This document shows, piece after piece, positions 1 to 9,660 of a stretch of 21,065 nucleotides of DNA; within the stretch, counting starts at the first letter, position 1; every line of letters starts with the position of its first letter. The position numbers and the translations under genes were made by a program. The stretch comes from Phallusia fumigata (Eukaryota > Chordata > Ascidiacea > Phlebobranchia > Ascidiidae). The stretch spans positions 1 to 21,065 of the forward strand of contig QXVZ01018153.1 in assembly GCA_008931825.1 (NCBI GenBank). Reading direction: 5' to 3'. The notes under the pieces were generated by a model. The model was not told the origin of the DNA. It was given only the letters and a program-made list of their open reading frames with translations, and ran no database searches.

Positions 1-203
1 CAGGTAATTGAAAAATTTGAATTTTCACTTGTATAATTGTCTGTATAGATATTTTTCCCAGTTGTGTTAAAACTTCTGCATACAGCAGTAGGAATTTGTG
101 GACTTAGCCTTGTACTTTTTTTGAACTGGCACAGATAGTTTTCTCTCCATTCTAACACCTGTTACTGATTTGCAAACTAAACTTTAGGTTCAGGTTTGAA
201 CAG

Positions 204-248
204 ATGAACATAAGGTCTGTGCAGTACCAACCAATAAACGATGCATAA
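204..248 (+). other. Upstream short ORF made by a stop in the copy 1 leader
   Basis: An ATG at 204 aligns with the start codons of copies 2 and 3 (4855 and 9661); in all three the preceding bases are ACAG. It is in frame with the copy 1 coding region but meets TAA at 246-248 after 14 residues. The stop lies in a short tandem duplication, ATAAACGATGC followed by ATAAACGATG, which adds nine bases relative to copy 3. Translation of copy 1 would therefore have to start, or restart, at the ATG at 252. This comes from comparing the three copies; usage is not shown. Confidence 0.55.
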
Positions 249-251
249 ACG

Positions 252-2810
252 ATGGACGAAGATGAAAATGACGATAGGCCATCCAGAACATCTTCAAACA
301 TGGAGGAGCCACTGCTCAAAAGCAGTGATACTGAGAGTGACTCAGACAACAAGGTTTCACTGAAACGAAACATTGGAATATTTACTGGTGTCAACATTGT
401 TGTTGGGACTATGATAGGCTCTGGCATTTTTATAGTCCCAACTGGTGTTTTGAAGCATTGCCATGGCAATGTACCGGCTACCTTAGGAGTGTGGGTTGTT
501 GGCGGATTTGTGGCTGTGTTGATGGCTCTATGCCTTTGTGAACTTGGGACAATGCTGCCACATTCTGGCGGCTTAGCTGCCTATTTAAAAGCTATTTATG
601 GAGATTCTGTTTGCTTTGTTTTCATGTGGATGTTTTTGTTCACAAGTCAGCCACAAGGCATGGCAGTGCAAGTTATTGCCCTGGGGTGAGTGTCATTTTA
701 TCGACTTTGAAGGTCTCACTACATTGTACTGTAGTATGCTGTGATTTAGGACATTTTGTGCTTTGTTTGCAGTAATTACATATCACGAGCCATTCAAAGT
801 TTTAGTGGTCAATGTTCATTGGACAACTCAATACTGCTATCAAAACTAATTGGTCTGGTGTTTTGTGTTGCAATACTAGTGTGCAATATGAGAGATGTGA
901 AACTAGCTACCAAGATACAAGTAAGTAGACAATTTTGTTTTGCTATTATATGCAGGTATTGAATTATGATTAGTGACCTTTTATCCTTACGAATATGTAT
1001 GTATTTACAGTACAACCTAAATACAAAGACAGATTATGTAAACAGAACTGATAAACTTATCTTACACACTACTTTAAAATTGCTATTATAAAGTCTGATA
1101 TAATGTACCAGTTTGGGCACTGCTTCATACTCTTAACATACAAGTAAATGTTCACTGAACTGCAGCTTACTAAGTTCTTTCTTTACAGGTGATTTGCACT
1201 GTCGGAAAAGTAGCTGCTTTGGTAATAATTTGCATTTCGGGCCTGGTGATGATATTTATTGATGACTCTGTTATTAGAGCCAACTTTGGTTTAGTAAATG
1301 CAACTGTTAGTGATGCTGTTGCTGCTACAAGTACAACAAGGTAGCTATTTTATTTTTTTTTCTCGCTTCTGCATAAATTATCGGTCTTAAGGACTGAATT
1401 TCTTGAAACTATTTTTCATTTGCAGCAATGACATTGACATCAAAGCAGTCGGCTTCACAGACTTCAGTTTAGGTGTTTTCCAGGCGTTATGGGCTTATGA
1501 CGGCTATGACAACATTCTCTTTGTCACAGAAGAAGTAAAGAAACCAAAGAAAACGTTACCAGCAATCATTATTTTGTCTGTTGTTTTTGTCATGTTGTTG
1601 TACCTGCTCGTCAACGTATCTTACTTTTCAGGTAAAACCAGATGTAACAATCTTTATTGAAGTATTTGCTCAACTTTTGTTTGTTGTTTCAGTGTTGACT
1701 GAACAAGAAATGATTGCATCAAATGCAGTTGCAGTGAGTTTTGCTGCCAAAATTCATCCAGCCCTTACTTATGTTGTCACTGCTGGTGTGTGTCTTTCTC
1801 TCATTGGGTCTTTTGATGTTTCCTACCTGACAGCAGGAAGGATGCCTTATGTAGCTGGTCGATATGGGTTTATGCCTGAGGTATTACACTGTTTCTATGC
1901 TAGATAGAAATATCAAAATAAAGTTTTGCTTTATATGTCTTGATTGATTGTGTTTTCCAAAACATCATGCCAATGAAACGTTCGGATTGCATGATTTGAG
2001 GCTGAAAAGAATTCCCCAATCTACCTAAATAATACAGAGAAAGGAGAACTATTGCTAACTGTTTAAACACAGCTAATTTTGGCAAATGTTATTGGCATAT
2101 TTCAGCAAAAAAATAAGTTTAAATAAAGTTTTGTTTTTTTGTCTTTTGCAGCTGCTCTCAATGATCCACATCCAGTATTTTTCACCATGGCCAGCATTGC
2201 TGTTCATAACATTTCTGGCTACAGTGATGTTGATACCAAGTAGCATTGATATGTTGCTGTCAGCTGTAATTTTTGTCATGTGGGTGTTTCGGACATTATG
2301 TGCGCTTGGTGTGATCATCATGCGGAAAACTGATCCGAATCTTAAACGTCCCTATAAGGTATGTCTTAAAAGTTTTGTTTGTAATTTAATGCACTTAATA
2401 TTCGACATTTAGTTAAAAGTTTGAAAGTTTTGATAAATGATGTAATTCTTTGCAAAAAGAATCTAGCACACCTTTTCACAAGGAAAGCCCATGGGGCAAT
2501 TTTTTTTGCAATAATATAGTGGATTCTATAGTTTGAAATACCACTGCTAACATTTCCTATTATTCAGGTGTACCTGCTGACTGCAATAGTGACAACATTA
2601 CTTGGCTGATATATGTCAATCATTCCTTTGATATTCCAACCTCAAATTCTCTACCTTATTGCATTTGCTTTTGCTGTGGCTTTCTACATCATGTATCGCC
2701 TACAAAAAAGCAAGGTCATCACTCTCACAGGAGTTGGTCGGTTTACCAGAACCTGTCAAAGACTGCTGTTGGTTGTATCCCCACAAAGTACTGATAGCGA
2801 TTGTGGTTAG
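252..2810 (+). CDS. SLC7-family amino-acid transporter, tandem copy 1, with premature stop in exon 7
   Basis: Predicted plasma-membrane amino-acid exchanger of the SLC7 light-chain (LAT/b0,+AT) group, which normally pairs with an SLC3 heavy chain. Coding exons: 252-685, 773-920, 1189-1340, 1426-1631, 1693-1880, 2152-2358 and 2568-2810, all GT-AG with phases equal to copies 2 and 3. Family marks: GSGIF in helix 1, a Cys near residue 159 (GQC) where family members form the heavy-chain disulfide, and LWAYDGYDN then VTEEVKKP near residues 266-282. An in-frame TGA at 2607-2609 ends the protein at 458 residues, inside helix 11 and before helix 12; the frame reopens and runs to TAG at 2810. The start is ATG 252 because the aligned upstream ATG at 204 is blocked by TAA. 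The family is clear. Whether this is a working truncated gene, a young pseudogene or a sequence error is open. Confidence 0.85.
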
Positions 2811-3632
2811 CTGCTTGTACAGTTAATTAAGCAGTTGTGGCGCAAACTAGTTGCGATTTTTGTAGGAAACATTTGCATTCAACAATCATTCTTTTATTTA
2901 TACGCATTTTGAAGTTCTTGTCTATACTTTTTTAAATCTTATAAGTGTTGTGACTCAAAATATTTGTTTTTATGAAGAGAACTTAAAGATGGCATTTAAA
3001 CTGATGTTGTCCATTAGTCATAGTTTTAAAGGTGTGTGACAATCATGTTTTATTTAAACCCCTTGTTGAAGCCTTGCATTAGTAATTTAATTTATTACTT
3101 ATTGAGTAAGCAAACATCCAATAAAATGCAGCATGTTTTTTCCTTGTTAGAACACAACGTTTTTGTGCACTTACTTACCCTAGACGGTATATTTGTTTCC
3201 ATACTTGTGTGTACTTATTTAATGGTATTAGTTAACCTTTTACTATTTGCCTGCCAAGTTGTTGTCTTTTCCCCGGAAAAAAACTAGTTTACTTTGTTGT
3301 GTTACCTGTGTTTCCTTTTAATGTACAGTTTGCCTTGCATGACCCTAAATCCTTACAAGTGCAATTATGTCGATGTTTGTATTGATGCAATTCATGCTGA
3401 TTTTCCTAAACGCCCTATCTTGAAAAAGACCATTAATTACCATGTAGCAATGTGTATGTAATACATCATTCCCAGTGTTTCTCTAATTACATGCAGTAAT
3501 TTTGATTACATACACAATCGTTTCACCATGTGTCTGTACAATTTGTTGTCTTTTGTTTTAATATTTGGTGACGTTCAAGTTTATGAAAATCGGTACAAAT
3601 GAAAGACCGTCCTAAAACAGAGTCCCTTTAGT
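2811..3632 (+). other. 3' UTR and flank of copy 1, homologous to the copy 2 flank
   Basis: No gene is seen. The stretch aligns almost throughout with 7740-8567 downstream of copy 2, with small indels, and more weakly with the flank of copy 3. The position matching the copy 2 poly(A) signal reads AATGAA here (3598-3603) instead of AATAAA. The apparent ORF at 3036-3287 is not supported, because its frame is broken in the homologous copy 2 flank. Confidence 0.6.
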
Positions 3633-3636
3633 ATAC

Positions 3637-3997
3637 TGTGACGTATTTGGCTTGAATATTATTGTGACGTACTGCTTGAATCCAATTTCATGTTGTAACG
3701 TTGTTTTCCCGTGGTTACATCAAGTCGTGCTCGGTACCGAATGATTAAAGCTCGCATCGCGTGATCATAATTTCCTAAATGACACCCTTTGGTACTTGGC
3801 ACAGGGAAAATTATAAGTAATTATATCATGTGTTTTTAGGCGAGTGACCGCGATGGTATGTTGGTTTATAGATGTTATGTGTGTGCTTATATCGAGCTTT
3901 GTAGCCTGATGTCGTCACTCTACTCTTGGCTTTTGGCTTGGTAGGATCCCCCCTACCGGAGCCTTCTAAATTACGTGTTGGTGTCTTCTAATAAACA
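3637..3997 (+). mobile_element. Candidate solo LTR in the 3' flank of copy 1
   Basis: A 361-bp segment begins TGTGACG and ends AATAAACA, so it has TG...CA termini. It is flanked by the 4-bp direct repeat ATAC at 3633-3636 and 3998-4001. The copy 2 flank shows a single ATAC at the matching place (near 8568) and lacks the segment, so it behaves like an insertion. An AATAAA at 3990-3995 near the right end fits an LTR in + orientation. There is no internal region, hence solo LTR; the family is not assigned. A 4-bp TSD is short, so another element class is possible. Confidence 0.5.
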
Positions 3998-4324
3998 ATA
4001 CTAACCCAAANTACAGTTTGCCTTGCATGACCCTAAATCCTTCCAAGTGCAATTATGTTGATGTTTGTATTGATGCAATTCATGCTGATTTTCCTAAACA
4101 CCCTATCTTGAAAAAGACCATTAATTACCATGTAGCAATGTGTATGTAATACATCATTCCCAGTGTTTCTCTAATTACATGCAGTAATTTTGATTTCATA
4201 CACAATCGTTTCACCATGTGTCTGTACAATTTGTTGTCTTTTGTTTTAATATTTGGTGACGTTCAAGTTTATGTAAATCGGTACAAATGAAAGACCGTCC
4301 TAAAACAGAGTCCCTTTAGTATAC

Positions 4325-4685
4325 TGTGACGTATTTGGCTTGAATATTATTGTGACGTACTGCTTGAATCCTATTTCATGTTGTAACGTTGTTTTCCCGT
4401 GGTTACATCAAGTCGTGCTCTGTACCGAATGATTAAAGCTCGCATCGCGTGATCATAATTTCCTAAATGACACCCTTTGGTACTTGGCACAGGGAAAATT
4501 ATAAATAATTATATCATGTGTTTTTAGGCGAGTGACCGCGATGGTATGTTGGTTTATTGATGTTATGTGTGTGCTTATATCGAGCTTTGTAGCCTGATGT
4601 CGTCATTCTACTCTTGGCTTTTGGCTTGGTAGGATCCCCCCTACCGGAGCCTTCTAAATTACGTGTTGGTGTCTTCTAATAAACA
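4325..4685 (+). mobile_element. Second assembled copy of the candidate solo LTR
   Basis: Same 361 bp as the element at 3637, again flanked by ATAC (4321-4324 and 4686-4689), within the second half of the N-split duplication. It is probably the other allele of the same insertion. If so, the insertion is present on both assembled haplotypes. Confidence 0.45.
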
Positions 4686-4749
4686 ATACTAACCCAAAGG
4701 TATTGTGAGTCCAATTGTCAAGTAGGAACACGTTAGGTACATAGGGACC

Positions 4750-4756
4750 TATATAA
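4750..4756 (+). promoter_or_regulatory. Possible TATA box upstream of copy 2
   Basis: TATATAA lies about 100 bp upstream of the copy 2 start codon. Copies 2 and 3 share the following sequence from about 4770 (9586 in copy 3) to the ATG, including an ACAG directly before it that could be a cis- or trans-splice acceptor. No matching TATA element is seen for copy 3, so support is weak. Confidence 0.2.
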
Positions 4757-4854
4757 CTGAAATCCCTACAATACTCTTATGAGTAGACTGGAGTAAACAT
4801 GTCACTGATTCAAGCTGATCTCTAAACCAAGCTTTGTTGTTGTTGTTGAAACAG

Positions 4855-7739
4855 ATGAGAAACAGGACTGCATGCCTCTGGCCATTAACCATTGCAGGCA
4901 AAGATGAAAATGCCAGTGAGTCATCTAGAACATCTTCAAACACACAGGAGCGTCTGTTCAACAGCAGTGATGCTGAGAGTGATTCTGACTCCAAAGTTTA
5001 CCTAAAAAGAAACATTGGAATATTTGCTGGTATCAACATTGTTGTTGGGTCTATGATAGGGTCTGGCATTTTTATAGTCCCGATTGGAGTTTTAAAGCAT
5101 TGCAATGGCAATGTGCCCATCAGCATGGGAGTGTGGGTTGTAGGTGGATGTGTGGCCATACTTATGGCCCTGTGCTTTTGTGAACTTGGGACAATGCTAC
5201 CACATTCTGGAGGCACAGCTGCATATTTAAAAGCTATTTATGGAGATTCTGTTTGCTTTGTTTTCATGTGGATGTTTTTGTTCTCAAATCAGCCACAATC
5301 AATGGCATTGCAGGTTATTTCCTTGGGGTAAGTTAGTGTTTGTCTTTTTTCAAGACTTTTAAATTACAAAAATATTCTGTTCAATGTTGTAATGTAACCA
5401 AGACTTTTTGTGATTTGTTTGCAGTGATTACATTTCTCGGGCAATTCAGAGTTTTAACGGCCAGTGTTCTTTGGATAACTCAATATTGCTACCAAAACTA
5501 ATTGGTTTGGTATTTTGTGTTGCAATACTGATGTGCAATATGAAAAATGTAAAACTGGCTACTAAATTACAGGTAAGTTGGGGTAACAAAGCAAATTTTT
5601 TGTAACCACAGCGAAAGTTCATTTCAATAACAGCTGCCAAAAATGGCTAAAAATTTCTAACCGGAGGAATACGTAAAGCAATATTTTTACTAGTTTGTGA
5701 ATACTGCTCCATATCACAAAAGATATTGTTTGGAGGCAGTTTAAAATTGTTACTCCTTTACAGGTTGTATGTACTGTTGGAAAGGTAGCAGCATTGGTCA
5801 TTATTTGTGTTGCTGGCTTGGTGATGATATTCATTGACAACTCTGTTATTAAGGCGAATTTTGCGTTTGTGAATGAAACAGTCAGTGTTGCTGTTGGTTC
5901 CACAAGAACAATAAGGTTGTGTTACTTAGTTTGCGCTTATACTACTTGTTGTAGAGATTTTCTAAAATTGTCTTTTTTCCCCACAGCAATGACGTTGACC
6001 TTAAAGCAGTCGGCTTCACAGACTTCAGTCTTGGTGTTTTTCAGGCCTTGTGGGCCTATGATGGCTTTGACAACATTCTTTTTGTTACAGAAGAAGTAAA
6101 AAAGCCCCAAAAAAATTTACCAGCAATTATTATTTTGTCGGTTCTGTTTGTTATGGTGTTGTACCTGCTTGTCAATGTGTCCTATTTCTCAGGTGAGACC
6201 ACAATACACTTAACTGCTTTTTAAGTTTATCCAACCAACTTTTTTGCCTTTAGTGTTAACTGAACAAGAAATGATTGCATCAAATGCAGTTGCAGTGAGT
6301 TTTGCTGCCAAAATTCATCCAGCCCTTACTTATGTTGTCACTGCTGGTGTGTGTCTGTCTCTCATTGGATCTTTTAATGTTACCTATCTGACAGCAGGAA
6401 GGATGCCTTACGTAGCTGGCAGATACGGGTTTATGCCTGAGGTATGGTGTTGTCTTTGCATTAGAAGTATGAGTTCGTAAAACAATAATAAATACTTCTT
6501 ATACAAAAGAGTACATTCCAAATGTAAGTCCAATCAGATGCCTTTATCAATACAGTTTAAAATGTAATAGATGAATTACAACTTGATCATGAAATAATAA
6601 CATTTTTTTACTTTTATTTCAGCTGCTTTCAATGGTTCACATCCAGTATTTTTCACCATGGCCAGCTTTGCTCTTCATAACATTTCTGGTGGCAGTGATG
6701 CTCATACCAAGTAGCATTGATATGTTGCTGTCGGCTGTAGTTTTTTTCATGTGGACCTGTCGTACCTTATCGGCATTAGGTGTGATCATTATGAGGAAAA
6801 CTGATCCAAATCGTAAACGTCCCTACAAGGTATTTGTCAGGGTTCTTGCTTTTGCCTTATCTATTACTGTGCTCTGTAACTGGTGTGCCACGAGATAACG
6901 CTAGGTGTGCCACAGTGTCATTGTCACATAAAGTATGTTTTTTGAAAAAGACATTCATTTTATCCTTGGCAAATTTGAACGATACAGCAGTTGGGCAATT
7001 CTTGAGGTCAAACTAGTTAGACAAAACTGTGCCTGATGTTTTGTAATGTGGTAATAGAAATTGTTATCTTCAAAAGGCTGCCCTGGCACAAAACATAGAT
7101 TGAGGAGTGCCACTAAATTTTGAAAGCTAAAAAATGAGACGTCAGTGAAAAATGATTGTAAGAACTGATCTTTTCAACAAATTTGCTAAACAGTTACTGA
7201 ATTGCAAAAGAACTGCTGGAAAACTGAAATCAACCAAGAACCATTTTATAAAGTACATGCTTTGACACTTATACAGTTTTTTCCTAATCATGTCTTATGA
7301 AACTGTTAAAAATATTACATGATACAAACATTACATTTTATTTCAGTGTTCTAACTGTTTTTTTTACAACTAGTTTATCCTTCATCTAATGCAATGGGCA
7401 CATGTATATAGTTCCATGAAATTATTGAACTGCATAGGATTTTTTTTATTTTTACAGGATTTGCATTTTTTATTCAATTTTTAATTGTTTTTTCAGGTCT
7501 ACTTGTTCACTGCTATCTTAGCAACCCTGCTTAGTGGTTATATGTCAATCATTCCTTTGATATTCCAACCTCAAATTCTCTACCTTATTGCATTTGCTTT
7601 TGCTGTGGCTTTCTACATCATGTATCGCCTACAAAAAAGCAAGGTCATCACTCTCACAGGAGTTGGTCGGTTTACCAGAACCTGTCAAAAACTGCTGTTG
7701 GTTGTGTCACCACAAGGTACTGATAGCGATTGTGGTTAG
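4855..7739 (+). CDS. SLC7-family amino-acid transporter, tandem copy 2
   Basis: Intact seven-exon gene predicted to encode a 538-residue, 12-helix plasma-membrane amino-acid exchanger of the SLC7 light-chain group. Exons: 4855-5327, 5425-5572, 5764-5915, 5987-6192, 6254-6441, 6623-6829 and 7497-7739 (TAG). All introns are GT-AG; intron 3 has the weak donor GTTGTG, shared with copy 3. Features in order: acidic, Ser-rich cytosolic N-terminus (SDAESDSDSK), helix 1 with GSGIF near residues 69-73, extracellular Cys near 172 for the expected heavy-chain disulfide, LWAYDGFDN near 279-287 followed by VTEEVKKP, and RKTDPNRKRPYK before helix 11. The short cytosolic C-terminus ends SDCG. The start is the ATG at 4855, directly after ACAG. 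The size fits the family. The substrate cannot be told from sequence alone; LAT-like and b0,+AT-like features both occur. Confidence 0.9.
6830..7496 (+). other. Intron 6 of copy 2, with possible decayed transposon sequence
   Basis: This 667-bp intron corresponds to 12019-12684 in copy 3 (666 bp) but to only 209 bp in copy 1. The extra sequence was therefore probably gained before copies 2 and 3 split, or lost from copy 1. It holds repeated GTGTGCCAC words (6883 and 6905) and CCTGGCAC, reminiscent of decayed hAT-type DNA transposons, but I see no paired termini. Reading through the donor adds about 22 residues and stops at TAA 6896-6898. Confidence 0.4.
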
Positions 7740-8532
7740 CTGCTTGTACACGAAATTAAGCAGTTGTGGCGCAAACTAGTTGCGATTTTTGTAGGAAACA
7801 GTTGCATTCAACAATCACTCTTCTATTTATATGCATTTTGAAGTTCTTGCCTATTCTTTTTTTAAATCTCAAAAGTGTTGTGGCACAAAATATTTGTTTT
7901 TATGAAGAGGACTTAAAGACGGCATTTAAACTGATGTTGTCCATTAATCGTGGTTTTAAAGGTGTGTGACAATCATATTTTATTTAAACCCCTTGTTGAA
8001 GCCTTGGATTAATAATTTAATTTATTACTTACTGAGTTAGCAGACATCCAATAAAATTCAGCATGTTTTTTCCTTGTTAAAACACAACGTTTTTGTGCAC
8101 TTACTTATCCTAGACGGTATATTTGTTTCCATAATTGTGTGCACTTAGTTGAATTTTACTATTTGCCTGCCAAGTTGTTGTTACCTTACCTTGTTCCAGG
8201 AAAACAGAACTAGTTTACTTTGTTGTGTTACCTGTGTTTCCTTTATAATGTACAGTTTGCCTTGCATGACTCTAAATCCTTCCAAGTGCAATTATGTTGA
8301 TGTTGGTATTGATGCAATTCATGCTGATTTTCCTAAACGTCCTATCTAGAAAAAGACCATCAAATACCTTGTAGCAATGTGTGATACATCCTGTGTTTTA
8401 CTTATCTACTTCCACGCAGTAGTTTTGTTGTGATACACAATCATTTCACCGTTCCGATGTGTCTGTACAATTTGTTGTCTTTTGTTTTAATATTTGGTGA
8501 CGTTCGAGTTTATGTAAATCGGTACAAATAAA
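7740..8532 (+). other. 3' UTR of copy 2 with poly(A) signal
   Basis: Non-coding sequence after the copy 2 stop, ending in AATAAA at 8527-8532. It is homologous to the flank of copy 1 and more distantly to that of copy 3, whose aligned signal is also AATAAA (13813-13818). The three-way alignment supports this site as the ancestral poly(A) signal and gives a 3' UTR of about 800 nt. Confidence 0.55.
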
Positions 8533-8576
8533 AGACTGTCCTAAACCAGACTCCCTTTAGTATACTCCCTACGAAG

Positions 8577-8770
8577 GATGGCAGTACAGTGTGCATATTG
8601 GAAATATGCGTACGGTACGGTACGTATTGAGTTGTGCGTACCACGTACCTCTTCGTAAAGGTCGTACCGGTACATTTCGAAGATTTTGCTGCGCACCGTA
8701 CTCACATTATTCGTCAAAGATGACAAGACAGTACTGTACATATCGTGTTATGCGGGTATTTCGCCCTTTT
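8577..8770. other. GTAC-rich, partly palindromic stretch
   Basis: No gene recognised. Short GTAC-containing words recur in both orientations (GTACGGTACGGTACGT near 8611, CGTACCACGTACC near 8638, CGTACCGGTAC near 8663, CAGTACTGTAC near 8729). Both strands stay open for about 60 codons, as expected of self-complementary sequence. It could be an internal piece of a palindromic mobile element; no clear ends are seen. Confidence 0.35.
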
Positions 8771-9302
8771 TGATGGGTTTTTTCACGGACCGTGCCCAAC
8801 CATTTTCCTCCATGCAAAGGCGTACTGCACCATAAGGTCGTCCTTGCCCTTTTCCTGATAAATGTTGTTTTTCGTTACAAATTTTTCGTTACAAGTTGTA
8901 TTACAGATACACGATAGATAATACGTTTTAGTACAGTATTGTATGAAAACACATCGCTTACTGAATCCATAAAGCTAATAAATGTTAAGTGCTCTCTGTT
9001 GCTGTGGTGAATCCGTGATTGCGTATTACCTGTGCAGTCATCCGTGTCCATAGAAAAGTTGCTCTGCCAGTGAAATCCTGTTTAGCTTTTTGGGAGCAGA
9101 GGAAGGTAAATCAGGCCAGCACCAGTTCACTTGTTTTCGGTAACAGATTGACTTCAGGTAATCTTAAGTTTTAATTTTCTTTAATGCACTGGTGTATGTG
9201 TTTTTTAACTCAGGTAAATTAAAAACTTCATTGGCTTTTGGACAATATTGTTTGCACCTATTGTAAACAAGTACTTCCAACAAATTCTGTTAGGGTCTAG
9301 TG
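8771..9302. other. Spacer between copies 2 and 3
   Basis: No gene or RNA is recognised. A 14-bp tandem pair built on TTTTTCGTTACAA lies near 8867-8895. The rest is AT-rich unique sequence with no visible homology to the upstream regions of the other copies. Confidence 0.4.
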
Positions 9303-9340
9303 CAGTGATTCCTAATGTGTGGTGCACGCCTCACAAGGAG
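9303..9340 (+). mobile_element. hAT-like transposon terminus
   Basis: CAGTGATTCCTAATGTGTGG resembles the left ends of hAT-type DNA transposons and their MITEs, which typically start CAGTGRTTCC. An inverted end, GTTTGGAAACCACTG, stops at 10608 inside intron 2 of copy 3. The flanking 8-mers GTCTAGTG and ACTTAGTG share their last five bases and differ by three transitions. Whether the ends belong to one element is doubtful. Confidence 0.35.
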
Positions 9341-9660
9341 TCAGTTTGAATTTTTAAGCAATTGGAATATTATGTTACCAAAAACTTTGTGTGTTTTATT
9401 ATTCATTTAACACCAATTAAAACACCTGGCCTGTCTTACCCTCAGGGCCTTATTGTACATGTTGTCATGCATTTAACCTTGTGGGTTTTATTTTATCACA
9501 TACTTAAATGGATTTGTTTCATGTTTGGAGTACAATATGATTTGTATTTTGATGTTGATTAAAAGTTTAAATTCATTTAGCCTACTCTTATGGGTTGACT
9601 GACAGTAAACATGTCACTGATTCAAGCTGATCTCTAAACCAAGCTTTGTTGTTGAAACAG
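9341..9660 (+). other. Upstream region of copy 3
   Basis: From about 9586 onward the sequence matches the 4770-4854 region of copy 2, ending in TTGAAACAG directly before the ATG; this ACAG may be a cis- or trans-splice acceptor. Between 9341 and 9585 I see nothing recognisable. The 66-codon ORF at 9362 is low-complexity hydrophobic and unsupported. Confidence 0.4.

Larger units (their letters stand above)
3324..4698. repeat. 687-bp direct duplication split by a single N
   Basis: 3324-4010 and 4012-4698 are both 687 bp and align without gaps, with about ten substitutions (roughly 1.5%). They are separated by one N at 4011. Each half contains copy 1 3' flank and the full LTR-like element. The pattern fits two alleles placed end to end rather than a real tandem duplication. 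Confidence 0.85.

Noticed and set aside
2073..2321. Minus-strand open frame opposite exon 6 of copy 1
   Set aside because: Antisense shadow of a conserved helix-rich exon.
3036..3287. 83-codon hydrophobic open frame downstream of copy 1
   Set aside because: Lies in 3' UTR-type sequence, and the homologous copy 2 flank breaks the frame with indels.
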